A stretch of DNA of 64,000 bases, taken from positions 1,440,067 through 1,504,066 of the forward strand of contig NW_020312775.1 of the NCBI RefSeq assembly GCF_003265705.1, in the 5' to 3' direction. The position numbers and the translations under genes were made by a program. This DNA comes from Callorhinus ursinus (lineage: Eukaryota > Chordata > Mammalia > Carnivora > Otariidae). The notes under the pieces were generated by a model. The model saw nothing but the letters and a program-made list of their open reading frames with translations, searched no databases and was not told where the DNA came from. Shown here in pieces: positions 24,256 to 35,849 of this stretch (position 1 is its first letter; each line of letters begins with the position of its first letter).

Positions 24256-24419
24256 ATTTTTTTTAAAAAAAGATTTTATTTATTCATTCATGAGAGACAG
24301 AGAGGCAGAGGCAGGCTCCCCATGGAGCAGGGAGCCTGATGTGGGACTCGATCCCAGGACCCTGGGATCACGATCTGAGCCGAAGGCAGATGCTTAACTG
24401 ACTGAGCTACCCAGGCACC
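24256..24419 (-). mobile_element. CAN-SINE, dog-like tail type, older than the adjoining L1
   Basis: Reads aaagattttatttattcatt, then catgagagacagagaggcag, and ends ctacccaggcaccc. Its right flank tggctattttgct (24420-24432) matches tagctattttgat at about 16709-16721 on the far side of the L1. The SINE was therefore present first, and the L1 went into the T-rich edge between its left duplication and its tail. Confidence 0.88.
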
Positions 24420-24432
24420 CTGGCTATTTTGC

Positions 24433-24690
24433 TTTTTAAAAGGACAATTCCATCTACATTATTTTCCAATATTTTGATTAAATTGCTTATCTTTTAAAAA
24501 GGATTCAATTTTTTTTAATTCTCTGAGGATATTAATTTTAGCATTTAAAAAACTCTTTTCTAATGGAAAAGAATCACTTGGAAAACCTCTCTCTCTCTCC
24601 TTCACTTTCTCCCCCTCTCTCTCCCTCCTCCCCTTTCTCTCTCTCCACACAAACACACACACAGTATGAGAGCGAGATAAAGAAAAAGAG
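24433..24690 (-). mobile_element. Probable continuation of the old L1 cut at 16721, plus a CT-rich tract
   Basis: AT-rich sequence with weak L1 ORF2 similarity on the minus strand (ggacaattccatctacatta), followed by a pyrimidine-rich low-complexity tract at 24585-24665. Weak support. Confidence 0.35.
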
Positions 24691-25735
24691 AGAATAAGAA
24701 TTCAATAGAATGGTAGAATATAAAGTTAATTTACAGGAATCAATCAATATCTTTACTACATACAAGCAATCCATTAGAAAATACAATGGAATAGATCTTT
24801 TTTTTTGCAACAACAACAAAAAAGACAACATGCTTAGCAAAAAATGTAGAAAGCATATGAGGAAAACATGACTGAAAGACAAAAGTATATCTGAATAAAT
24901 GGGAAGATATACTCTATCTGTGGGTAGGGAAAATTCACATTGTAAAAATATTAATTCTTTTTAAGTTAATTTATAAATGTAATGCGATCCTAACAAAATG
25001 TCAATAATATTTTTCTCTTGAATGGAATTCTAATGTTCATATGGAAAATAAGCAGGTAAAAATAACTGAGAATCTTTGAAAAAGAAAAATAAAAAAATTG
25101 GAACATTATAAAGCCTCAAAAGTTAAAAAATATAGTATTGGTGACTGAATAGATGGTACAGAAATAATCCAGAGATATACTAAAATAGATATGGGAATTT
25201 ACTATAGGACATCTTAGCATTGTGGTATTGATGGAATTTTTGATAAATGATGCTGGAAAAAGATAAAGTTGGATTCATATCTCATGCCACATAGCAGGCT
25301 AAACTCCAAATGTATCAATGATTTAAATTTAAGGAGAAATAAAACCACAAGTTACCAAAAGAAAACATGGATGAATTCCTTTATAGTCTTGGAATGGGAG
25401 AAAGCCTTTTAAACTATGACTCAAAATCCAGAAGACATTTAAAAAAAAGTTTGAGAAATTTGACTACATTAAAAAAATGCTTCTTTATTGGAAAAATCAT
25501 TGTAAGCAAAGTAAAAAAAATAAGAAAAACGAAGAAAATATTTTCAATTCATATCACAGAAGAACTTCTCTTTCATAGAAATTGAAAAGGAAAAGAAAAA
25601 CAATTCTATAAAAAATCGGCATAGGACATGAATAGACATTTCAAAGAAATGCAAAGGTCTCCTAAAAATGTAAAAATATACCCAATTTCTTTCATAATCA
25701 GAGATATTAAAATAAAATATTTTCTGACATACCAA
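24690..25735 (+). mobile_element. Old L1 ORF2 fragment
   Basis: Plus-strand L1 ORF2-like text: atatctgaataaatgggaag, aatgtaatgcgatcctaaca, tggaattctaatgttcatat. Translation is broken, and MNEFLYS-like stretches at 25367-25585 lie within it. It meets a minus-strand L1 fragment at about 25740. Confidence 0.65.
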
Positions 25736-25739
25736 TCCT

Positions 25740-26345
25740 TGACTATATTGGGGGTCTCTTGAGATACCATATAAATTTTAAAAGCATATTTCTATTTCTA
25801 AAGAAAATGTCATTGATATTTTGATAGGGATTGCATAGAATCTGTAAATCACTATGAGTAGTATTGACATGTTAACAATATTAAGTCTTTCAACCCATGA
25901 ACACAGATATCTGTCAATTAACTTGTATTTCTTTCTTTCCAGATCATTTTGTAGTTGTCAGTTATAGAAGTTTTTCACCTCCTTGGTTAAGTTTATTCCT
26001 AAGCATTTTATTCTTCTTCATGCTATTGTAAGTGGGATTGCTTTCTTATACTTTTCAGATTGTTTATTGTTAGTGTGTAGAAAAACAACTGATGGGTGCC
26101 TGGGTGGCTCAGTCGGTTAAGCGTCTGCCTTCAGCTCAGTCGTGGTTCCAGGATCTTGGGATTGAGCCCTGCATCAGGCTCCTTGCTCAGCGGAAAACCT
26201 GCTTCTCCCTCTGCCTCTGCTGCTCCCCCTGCTTGTGCTCACTCTCTGACAAATAAATAAAATCTTTGAAAAAAAAAAGCAACTGATTTTTTGTGTGTTG
26301 ATTTTATATCTTGAACTTTGCTAAATTTGTTTATTCTTACAGATT
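25740..26345 (-). mobile_element. Old L1 ORF2 fragment, split by a SINE
   Basis: Reversed ORF2 text (gatagggattgcatagaatc, aatattaagtctttcaaccc, ccttggttaagtttattcct) continues on both sides of the SINE at 26094-26277. Confidence 0.7.
26094..26277 (+). mobile_element. CAN-SINE
   Basis: Starts gggtgcctgggtggctcagt. Flanked by aacaactgat (26084-26093) and agcaactgat (26278-26287). Confidence 0.94.
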
Positions 26346-26517
26346 TCTAGCCATGTGGCCTTTGACATGTTAATCTTCTGTGTCTCAGTTTTCTCATCTG
26401 TAAAATGAAAATAATGATAGTATTTAACTCATAGGCCTAATGTGAGTCTTATATGAGGTAATCTGTATAAGCACTTAGTACAGCATCTGGCTCATAGTAC
26501 TCACTCAGTAAATGTTG
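26346..26517 (+). mobile_element. MIR SINE
   Basis: tcagttttctcatctgtaaa, then tatgaggtaatctgtataag and tcactcagtaaatgttgg, are the core and 3' part of a MIR. It is one of the clearer MIR copies in the window. Confidence 0.8.
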
Positions 26518-26533
26518 GATATTATATATTTTA

Positions 26534-26967
26534 CCTTTTTTCCTTCTTTTTTTTATGTTATGTTAATCACCATACATTACATCATTAGTTTTTGGTGTAG
26601 TGTTCCATGATTCATTGTTTGCATATAACACCCAGTGCTCCATGCACTACATGTCCTCCTTAACATCCATCACCAGGCTAACCCATTCCCCCACCCCCCT
26701 CCCCTCTAGAACCCTGTTTGTTTCTCAGAGTCCATAGTCTCTCATGGTTCATCTCCCCCTCTGATTTCTCCAAAGGAGAACACAGGCAGCAACCTCTTCG
26801 ACTTCAGCCGCAGCAGCTTCTTCCTAGAAATTTGGCCAAAGGCAAGGGAAGCAAGGGCAAAAATGAACTATTGGGACTTCATCAAGATAAAAAGCTTTTG
26901 CACAGCAAAAGAAAGAGTCAACTAAACCAAAAGACAACCAACAGAATGGGAGAAGATATTTACGACT
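26534..26967 (-). mobile_element. Short L1 with 5' inversion (twin priming)
   Basis: 26534-26766 is an L1 3' end in minus orientation. 26768-26967 is an upstream ORF2 piece in plus orientation (SNLFDFSRSSFFLEIWPKAR-like, then [19 protein letters not shown] with errors). Duplications gatattatatatttta (26518-26533) and gatattatacatttta (26968-26983) enclose both, so this was one insertion event. Confidence 0.88.
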
Positions 26968-27273
26968 GATATTATACATTTTAAGTTGTATAGAAAAAAT
27001 GTAAGTAGGACATAAAACTATATTTTCACAAGTATCATTGCTTAAGATGAGGCAAGGTAAAGAAAATTAATTGATTCAAAGAAAAATCTTAAGTGAACTA
27101 GAGTATAGGTTGTAACAGGACATGACAAAAATTAAGAATGCGGTAGATGACTGAAGTTTAGAAAGCCATAGTCCATCGCAAAGATCCCTACCTCTTGAAA
27201 GCAATAGACTGTGAAGCTTTAAAATCAGGTTTCCTCCCTTCCTTATTAATGTTTCAACCACCTTAGTGCTAAG

Positions 27274-27455
27274 TTTTTTTTTTAAGATTTTATTATTTAT
27301 TTATTTGAGAGAGAGAGAAAGAGAGGTAGAGGGAGAGGGAGAAGCAAGCTTTCTGCCAAGCAAGGAGCCTGATGTGGGGCTCAATCCCAGGACCCCAGGA
27401 TCATGACATGAGGGGATGGCAGAAGTTTAACTGACTAAGCTACCCAGGCACCCCA
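27274..27455 (-). mobile_element. CAN-SINE, first of two adjoining copies
   Basis: Reverse SINE flanked at left by gtgctaagtttt (27266 onward) and at right by agtgctaag (27462-27470). Confidence 0.93.
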
Positions 27456-27470
27456 AAGAAAAGTGCTAAG

Positions 27471-27668
27471 TTTTTTTTTTAAAGATTTTATTTATATTTG
27501 ACAGAGAGAGAGACAGCGAGAGAGGTAACACAAGCAGGGGGAGTGGGAAAGGGAGAAGCAGGCTTCCCGCCGAGCAGGGAGCCCAATGTGGGGCTCGATC
27601 CCAGGACCCTGAGATCATGACCTGAGCCAAAGGCAGTCACTTAACCAACTGAGCCACCCAGGCACCCC
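27471..27668 (-). mobile_element. CAN-SINE, inserted at the duplication of its neighbour
   Basis: Reverse SINE between agtgctaag (27462-27470) and attgctaag (27673-27681). Three copies of the same target around two SINEs show that the second used the duplicated site made by the first. Confidence 0.93.
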
Positions 27669-27805
27669 AAAAATTGCTAAGTTTTTAACAGATCTTCCTT
27701 TACCTCAATTATTTGGTATAAGAGCTAGCTTACTAGAAAATGTATTTGAACTGAGAATAAAGATAGAAACCCATGAGTATAACTGCCTCCATACTACCTC
27801 CCTCA

Positions 27806-27863
27806 ATACACACACACACACACACACACACAGATATTGAGAGAGAGAGAGAGAGAGAGAGAG
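27806..27863. repeat. Compound (CA)n-(GA)n microsatellite
   Basis: A run of about 13 CA units, a short gatatt break, then about 12 GA units. Likely length-polymorphic. Confidence 0.97.
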
Positions 27864-28845
27864 GTGCCTACACTGAGAGGGAGAAACATTTTGCTTCCCT
27901 GATATTTGATGTGGACAATGTTGAAGCTTTTAAAGTGCTCTGAGACTCCAGACTGGATTAGTATAAGAAAGTGGGATAGGGTCAAGCCTTCAGGTAAAAA
28001 CAGTAAGAATGAGGCAGGAGCGGGGAGTATGGTGTTCAGAGAGTAGATAGAGATGAGTGACATACAGAAAGGGGAGATGGGGGCTAAAAAAACCCTGTCC
28101 TTAATTACTTTTAACTATTTGTTCCTGGAGAGTTTTAAGTGTGTCTGCATAGTTGGGACCTGTTCTATAATTATGATGTGAAAGGGCCCATCACATCACT
28201 AATGTGAGGCTCTGTTATCCTGCCCAGCACACTCCTGACTGCTGGATGTCATCTCTGAAAGTACCCGAGTTTTGTGCCTAGTAACTTTATGCTAGTGTAA
28301 TGTTCCTAAACTGAGTTATTTATGAACCACAGTTGTAACTTTTGCCATATATGCCTACCATCTGCACAGAAATAATTAACATTTATTGTAACTTAATTTT
28401 AAATCAGTTACCTTTAAAAAATTTAGCTTTGTCTTAAGCCACAATAGTCTATGAAAACTTGGGCTTAATCAATTGGTTATATTTTTTCTGATACATATTA
28501 AAATAAATATGTAAGCATCATTCACAAATCACCTACAACCATCTAGTGTACTATCAGTGGTATGGGTATCACCCTTAGAAAATACTGTGCTAATGGACTA
28601 TATACTAGGGGATCAAAGGAAGCCTGATATAGTGGTTTGCTAACTAATCATAGGGAGTTCTGATTATCTGGGAGAAACTGGTATCAGAAAAAGACACTTA
28701 AAGTAAATGTATATGAAATAAGGGACATTTCATGATGAATAGTGGAAAAATAAAAGGTTTTATTAGTATTTTAGTTTAAAAGTGAAACAATTATGAAAAG
28801 AGTTTTATCTTACATTTAACTTAATTCAGATTCAAATTCAACTAT
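27864..28845. other. Unannotated, apparently single-copy DNA
   Basis: No repeat family or coding sequence recognised. Confidence 0.5.
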
Positions 28846-29330
28846 TTTCTATTTCTTAAAACAAAGAATAAATTTTTCCTTTTTAGGGTATAATTTTCTG
28901 ACAAACTTATGTGATTGTATTATCATAATACCCTTCACTTCACATTTGACTTTCATTAAAGGGTCATTTTTGCAAAAATGCAGTTTGAGAGCTGCATCAT
29001 TTTTTCCAGGGAACTCTCTTGAGCTTTTATTATTCAAATAATTCTCTTTTGAAATGTCAGTGTTATCATCATCCTTGTCCATTTTCTCCTCTTCAATTGT
29101 TAACTGATTTAACTTTGCCAGGTCATCATTTGCCAATGACTTTGTGAGTTATTTGACTAGTTCACCAACATCTTTTATATACTTCATATTTCTACATCTT
29201 TTGCAAATTTTTCAATTTCATTTTGAAATTTGCACTGTGCATTGTTGGATATTTGTAGTAAATAAACACCATTGCTGCAATGGTCAGGGATAAACACTAA
29301 AACTAGTCAAGGAAGATGTTTAAATGGGGC
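28846..29330 (-). pseudogene. Possible decayed coding sequence or retrocopy, identity unknown
   Basis: Minus-strand translation gives a protein-like stretch that continues across stops. Around 29150-29300 it reads VFIPDHCSNGVYLLQISNN and then KFQNEIEKFAKDVE; after an in-frame stop and apparent shift it continues MKYIKDVGELVK, a stop, then LTKSLANDDLAKLNQLTIEE and an acidic stretch KMDKDDDNTDISKEN. The open part is 95 codons (28849-29136). The composition (charged, helical, low in L1 motifs) differs from the AT-rich junk around it, and no L1 or SINE match is seen. I do not recognise the parent gene, and chance cannot be excluded. No poly-A tract or duplication was found. Confidence 0.35.
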
Positions 29331-30090
29331 CTAATTTTACAATGCTTAGTTCATTTATGAATATTTTTGGTGTTATGGCCACTTTGGTCCCTACAGTGTA
29401 GATCTGATAATGAATACTTGGAGAATAATAAGATCTCTGTATGTACCAATAATTTCCATCTTTATTTAATTAGAACTCTTTTACTGTAGGCAACAGTCAA
29501 TGATTTCAGTGCCCCAGTGGTATTGATGACATTTTTCAACCACTGGAATTCAATATTGTGGTTTTAATAATATACAAGAAAGAAAACTTGTAATATCAGT
29601 GAACCAGACTGACCAAAGATTTTAACTTGAACTGAACCAGACCATGTGCCACTGAGAACCATTGCAAACTGGGCTTGTATTGGTTGATTAATAAAGAAAA
29701 GACATTCAGGAAACACAGTAAGGTTGTTATATCAGGCTGTACAATATGTCAAGGACTGTGAGGGATCTGAGACTTTACTTGCATGCTATTTTCATGGATA
29801 CTTGCTGAAGACAGGAAAGTCCTGGGTCAGAGACAAAGGAGATCACTACTCATTGCACAACCAAGCAGCATGAGCTTCATGTTCATATCAGATCCCCCTT
29901 GTCATGCCTACCCTCCCTACCCACAGAGTGATGTAGAGGGGCCTGGATTGAAGCTGTGTACACAGTGGGTTTGCATCACAGCTGAGGAATCCTGCATTTA
30001 GGGAAATTGAATCTTTTATAATGGGCTGTACATTAACCTATTCAACTTTTGCTTTCAATGGAAACATTATTTTTATTAAACTAGAGGTTT
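29331..30090. other. Unannotated, apparently single-copy DNA
   Basis: No repeat family or coding sequence recognised. Confidence 0.45.
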
Positions 30091-30094
30091 TAAT

Positions 30095-30528
30095 CACATT
30101 TTCTTCACCCCTATTGGTGAGTGAGGGAGTCCTACTCTAGGGTTATGAGATGGCCAAACACATGACACATGACACTGGACAGATGAGATCCACAGTAGTT
30201 TATTAGTTAAATATACTCGCAGCCCAGAGGAAGAGAATACCACATGCCTTGAAGGACACTGGGAGTTGCACACGGGAACTGAGTTAACAACCAGAGGCTG
30301 TGGAAAGCCAGTTTTGTAGTATCTACAGGACAAAGTGCCCATTGGTTCCTGTGGGAAGATGTGATTGGTTTGTTTGAATAATTCTTCATGATGGCAGAGA
30401 ACTGAAACCCACTATGCAGGGAAAAGCAGGAACTGTGTTTTATCCCCTTGATAAGAAAGGTTGTATGGCTAGGGGGGATTATCTATGAGAGCAGAGTGGG
30501 AGGAAAACTTACACTATACTGGACAATA
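30095..30528 (-). mobile_element. Solo LTR-like block, ERV1-type appearance
   Basis: On the minus strand the block begins about tgtttattgtccagtatag. It continues with a U3-like region (ccaatcacatcttcccacag, ccaatgggcactttgtcctg, two CCAAT boxes) and a TATA-like agtatatttaactaataaac with AATAAA, then a U5-like run to about 30095. Length near 430 bp and the order of signals suit a solo retroviral LTR. No viral coding sequence adjoins it. Boundaries are estimated, and I could not find the short target duplication. Confidence 0.5.
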
Positions 30529-30893
30529 AACAAATCTACCATTTACTTCATAAGAAGACACTATTTTTATCTTTCATGGATGTTTGCTTTATAAACATTC
30601 TTGGAAATATAGTCAGTGCCTCTGCTTGCAAGACATGCAGAAATGAATAAACTTCTCCCAATATAATGTTGAAAGGGTTGAAGAACAAGTACATTTTTAT
30701 TATGATAGTAATAAAACTAGGATCAGAAGACATAAAAACATCTGATCAATCAAAGTCAATAATTTTGACAACTCCTGATATGGGGGATGAGGCCAAACTA
30801 TATAAATAAACTTTTTCCATTGTATAAAAAGCTAGAGTAAAATTGCTGTGGAAAGCATACCCAAATCTCTGTATTCTAACTGTTTGACTGTCA
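30529..30893. other. Unannotated DNA
   Basis: No repeat family or gene recognised. Confidence 0.45.
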
Positions 30894-30910
30894 ACAGGTG
30901 TCTTTAATTT

Positions 30911-31118
30911 TATTTTTTAAAAGATGTTATTTGTTTTTTAAAAGATGTATCTCTCCCACTTTTGGATATTGAGAGAGAGTTCGAGCAGGGAGCAGGGAGA
31001 GGGAGAAGCAGACTCCCCACTGAGCAGGAACCCAGGACAGGGCTGGATCCCAGAACCCTGGAATAATGACCTGAGCTGAAAGCAGATGTTTAACTGACTG
31101 AGCCAACCGGGTGCCCCT
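30911..31118 (-). mobile_element. CAN-SINE, diverged copy
   Basis: Reverse SINE with a perfect 17-bp duplication caacaggtgtctttaat at 30894-30910 and 31119-31135. The body is diverged (gcagactccccactgagcag, ccaaccgggtgcccc), although the flanks are clean. Confidence 0.92.
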
Positions 31119-31135
31119 CAACAGGTGTCTTTAAT

Positions 31136-31560
31136 CATTCCAGGGCTGATAGAGTAACCCTAATTTTCTAGTTAGTTGAATAAAATCTTAACTGTGGGAA
31201 AAATAATAAGAAAAACAAATCAGAAGCAAAATCAGAAATAGAAACAACATAAGAAAACTCTCTGTTATTTTCTCTAAAGCATGAGAACACAACATGATAA
31301 CCTCCATCAAATTTCCATTCCTAGCTCAAATACTACTTCTTTTGAGAAGTTTTTCTCATTTCCACATGTAAAATTAATCTTGTCATCTTCTATGAATTAA
31401 AAGAATTTTTTTATGACATCTATTATAACAGCTATTACATTCCCTTGTACTACAAGTTTTCTTATATCTTTCACCAGATATGGTTTCTGCTTCCAATCTG
31501 GTCAATAAATTTCCATTTCCAAAATGGATTTTTTCTTCACTTTTAAATGTATTTATATAT
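31136..31560. other. Unannotated DNA
   Basis: No repeat family or gene recognised. Confidence 0.45.
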
Positions 31561-31561
31561 A

Positions 31562-31756
31562 TTTTTAAAAGATTTTATTTATTTATTTGACAGATAGAGA
31601 CATAGTGAGAGAAGGAACACAGCAGGGGGAGTGGGAGAGGGAGAAGCAGGCCTCCCGCCAAGCAGGGAGCCTGATGTGGGGTTCGGTCCCAGAACCCTGG
31701 GACCATGACCCAAGCCAAAGGCAGATGCTTAACGACTGAGCCACCCAGGCACCCCC
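31562..31756 (-). mobile_element. CAN-SINE
   Basis: Reverse SINE from taaaagattttatttattta to gagccacccaggcacccccc. No clear duplication was seen by eye. Confidence 0.92.
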
Positions 31757-31939
31757 CCTTTTTTTCATTTTTGTGTCTCTCATAGTTCTCTATAAGAAGT
31801 AGGTGTTCAATAAATGTTTGTTGAATATATTAGGACAAAATAAACAGAAATATTAGTATACTATGTGTCTGTGGCACTTTTAAAACTTGTTAAAACTCTG
31901 TTGTATTAAGGATTTCATTTGGTTCTCACAGCATCTTTG

Positions 31940-32060
31940 TTAATAAAAGAGGGCTAGCTTTGTTAACCTCATTTGACAGATGGGAAACCCAAGGCACAGA
32001 GAAGGTAAATGAGTTGCTCCAAGTAACACATCTTGTTGGGAATATAAATCAATGCAGCTA
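31940..32060 (-). mobile_element. MIR SINE fragment
   Basis: aacctcatttgacagatggg then cacagagaaggtaaatgagt is a reversed MIR core. Confidence 0.65.
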
Positions 32061-32159
32061 TTATGTAATTTCAGCATGTTTATTTCCTACCTTTCTTCCC
32101 TCCTTTTTTCTTTCCTTCCTTCTTATCTATCTAGAATCTTAAAAATATTCTTCCTTTTG

Positions 32160-33012
32160 ACTAGTGAGTCCATTGATAGGAATTTACCTTAAGGAAGTAA
32201 TCTGAAATAGATTAGTTTTTATGGAGGGATGCTCATCACAATGGTACTTATAATGGTGAAAATGTGGAAGCAGCTTAAAATACCCAACTAGAGGGAAGTA
32301 ATTAAGTACCTATGTTACAGCTATACAATAGAATATTTTATTTTTAATAATTTGATGTATTTATTTTCAGATTGTTTTTCTCACATGTATATATGGTTAA
32401 AAATAGTAACTTAGTGTTGTGTCAGCATAGGATAGAGATATAGATCCATGGAATAGAATTGAGAGTCCATAAAATTACCTTAATATTTATGATCAATTAA
32501 TGTTTGACAAGGGAGCCTTGACAATTATCTGGTAAAGAATAGTCTTTTCAACCAATAGTGCTAAACAACCGGATATCCACATACAAAAGAATGAACTTGG
32601 ATCCCCTACATTACACCATTCATAAAAACTAACTCATAATGGATCATAGACTTAAATGTAAGAGCTAAAGTATAAAACTCTTACAAGAAGGCATAGGAGT
32701 AAATGTTCGTGACCTTTGGTTAGGCAGTGTTTTGTTAGATATGGCACCAAAAGCACCAGCCATAAAAGGAAAAGACAATCCGCAGACTGGAAGAAAATAT
32801 TTGTGGAGTCATATATATTACAAAGAACTTTTATCCAGAACATACAAAGAACTCTTAACATTCAATGATAAAAAAGACAAATAACACATATAGAAATGGC
32901 TTAATAAAAACATGAAAAGATGTTCAGCATCATTAGTCAAAAAAAGAAATGCAAATCAAAGTCACAAAGTGGCTTCATACACAGTGGAATGGCCATAATA
33001 AGAAAGATAGGT
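32160..33012 (+). mobile_element. Old L1 LINE, left part of a copy split by a younger L1
   Basis: L1-like sequence in plus orientation (ggatagagatatagatccat, atgtttgacaagggagcc, acagacttaaatgtaagagc). It is interrupted at 33012 by the L1 at 33013-35836 and resumes at 35850 with ORF2 and 3'UTR text. The first 250 bases are the least certain. Confidence 0.65.
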
Positions 33013-35836
33013 TGATCTATGTGTCTCTTTTTGTGCCAGTACCATACTGTCTTGATGATTACAGCTTTGTAATAGAGCTCGAAGTCTGGAATTGTGACAG
33101 CACCAGCTTTGCTTTTCTTTTTCAACATTCCTCTGGCTATTCGGTGTCTTTTCTGGTTCCATACAAATTTTAGGATTATTTGTTCCATTTCTTTGAAAAA
33201 AAAATGATAGTATTTTGATAGGGATTGCATTAAATGTGTAGATTGCTCTAGGTAGCATTGACATCTTCACGAAATTTGTTCTTCCAATCCATGAGCATGG
33301 AACGTTTTTCCATTTCTTTGTGTCTTCCTAAATTTCTTTCCCGAGTATTTTATAGTTTTCTGAGTACAGATTCTTTGCCTCTTTGGTTAGATTTATTCCT
33401 AGGTATCTTATGGTTTTGGGAGCAATTGTAAATGGGATCGACTCCTTAATTTCTCTTTCTTCTGTCTTGTTGGTGTATAGAAATGCAACTGATTTCTGTG
33501 CATTGATTTTATATCCTGCCACTTTACTGAATTCCTGTATGAATTCTAGCAGTTTTGGGGTGGAGTCTTTTGGGTTTTCCACATAAAGTATCATATCTGC
33601 AAAGAGTGAGAGTTTGACTTCTTCTTTGCCGATTCGGATGCCTTTTATTTCTTTTTGTTGTCTGATTGTGGCTAGGATGTCTAGTACTATGTTGAATAGC
33701 AGTGGTGATAGTGGACATCCCTGCCATGTTCCTGACCTTAGGGGGAAAGCTCTCAGTTTTTCCCCATTGAGAATGATATTCACTGTGGGTTTTTCATAGA
33801 TGGCTTTTATGATATTGAGGTATGTGCCCTCTATCCCTATATTCTGAAGAGTTTTGATCAAGAAAGAATGCTGTACTTTGTCAAATGCTTTTTCTGCATC
33901 TGTTGAGAGGATCATATGGCTCTTGTTCTTTCTTTTATTAATGTACTGTATCACGTTGATTGATTTGTGGATGTTGAACCAGCCTTGCAGCCCAGGAATA
34001 AATCCCACTTGATTGCGGTGAATAATCTTTTTAATGTACTGTTGGATCCTATTGCCTAGTATTTTGGTGAGAATTTTTGCATCCATGTTCATCAAGAATA
34101 TTGGTCTGTAATTCTCCTTTTTGATGGAGGGCTCTGTCTGGTTTTGGGATCAACTTAATGCTTGGTTGGAAGGAAGTTTTCCTTCCATTTCTATTTTTTG
34201 GAACTGTTTCAGAAGAACAGGTATTAATTCTTCTTGAAATGTTTGGTAGAATTCCTCTGGGAAGCCATCTGGCCCTAGAGAGCCCAGAAATGGACCCTCA
34301 ACTCTATGGTCAACTAATCTTCAACAAAGCAGGAAAGAATGTCCAATAGAAAAAATTTCTTCAACAAATGGTGCTGGGAAAATTGGACAGCCACATGCAC
34401 AAGACTGGAACTGGACCATTTCCTTACATCACACACAAAAATAGACTCAAAAGACCTAAATGTGAGACAGGAATCCATCAAAATCCTAGAGGAGATCGTA
34501 GGCAGCAACCTCTTTGACCTCAGCTGCAGCAACTTCTTCCTAGGAACATCATCAAAAGCAAGGGAAGCAAGGGCCAAAATGAACTATTGGGACTTCATCA
34601 AGATCAAAAGCTTTTGCACAGCAAAGGAAACAGTTAACAAAACCAAAAGACAACCGACAGAATGGGAGAAGATATTTGCAAATGATATATCAAATAAAGG
34701 ACTAGTATTCAAAATCTATAAAGAACTTTTCAAACTCAACACCCAGAGAACAAATAATCCAATCAAGAAATGGGTGGGAGACATGAGCAGACATTTCTGC
34801 AAAGAAGACATCCAAATGGCCAAAAGACACATGAAAAAGTGCTCAACATCACACGGCATCAGGGAAATCCAAATCAAAACCTCAATGAGATACCACCTCA
34901 TACCAGTCAGAATGGCTAAAATTAACAAGTCAGGAAATGAAAGAGGTTGGCAAGGATGAAGAGAAAGGGGAACCCCCCTACACTGTTAGTGGGAATGCAA
35001 GCTGGTGCAGCCACTCTGGAAAACAGTATGAAGGTTCCTTAAAAAGTTGAAAATAGAGCTACCATATGACCCAGCAGTTACACTACTGGGTATTTTACCC
35101 CAAAGATACAAATGTAGTGATCCGAAGGGGTACGTGCACCCCACTGTTTATAGCAACAATGTCCACAATAGCCAAACTATGGAAAGAGCTAAGATGTCCA
35201 TCAACAGATGAATTGGATAAAGAACGTGTGGTATATATATACAATGGAATATTATGCAGCCATCATAAAAAGAAATCTTGCCATTTGCAATGACTTGGAT
35301 GGAACTAGAGGGTCGTATGCTTAGCAAAATAAGTCCATCAGAGAAAGATGTATCATATAATCTCACTGATATGAGGAATTCTTAATCTCAAGAAACAAAC
35401 TGAGGGTTGCTGGAGTAGTGGGGGGTGGGAGGGATGGGGTGGCCGGGTGATAGACATTGGGAAGGATATGTGCTATGGTGAGCACTGTGAATTGTGTAAG
35501 ACTGTTGAATCATAGACCTGTACCTCTGAAACAAATAATACATTATATGTTTTTTTAAAAAAGAAGATAGTAGGAAGGGAAAAGTGAAGGGGGGAATCAG
35601 AGGGGGAGACAAACCATGAGAGGTTATGGACTCTGAGAAAGAAACTGAGGGTTCTAGAGGGGAGGGAAGTGGGGGGATGGGTTAGCCTGGTGATAGGTAT
35701 TAAAGAGGGCATGTATTGAATGGAGCACTGGGTGTTATACACAAACAATGAATCATGGAACACTACATCAAAAACTAATGATGTAATGTATGGTGATTAA
35801 CATAACATAATAAAATAAAATTTAAAAAATAAAAGA
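33013..35836 (+). mobile_element. L1 LINE (family A) with 5' inversion (twin priming)
   Basis: 33013-34276 is minus-strand ORF2, from just after the early RT region to HIDQ. 34277-35836 is plus-strand ORF2 from [11 protein letters not shown] through the 3'UTR and tail. In the L1 consensus HIDQ and ESPEMD are separated by only about four codons, so the two halves meet almost exactly. A 13-bp duplication aagaaagataggt (33000-33012 and 35837-35849) encloses both halves, so this was a single event. The minus half still has a 255-codon frame (33328-34095), but its FADD box has lost a residue ([13 protein letters not shown]). Confidence 0.95.
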
Positions 35837-35849
35837 AAGAAAGATAGGT

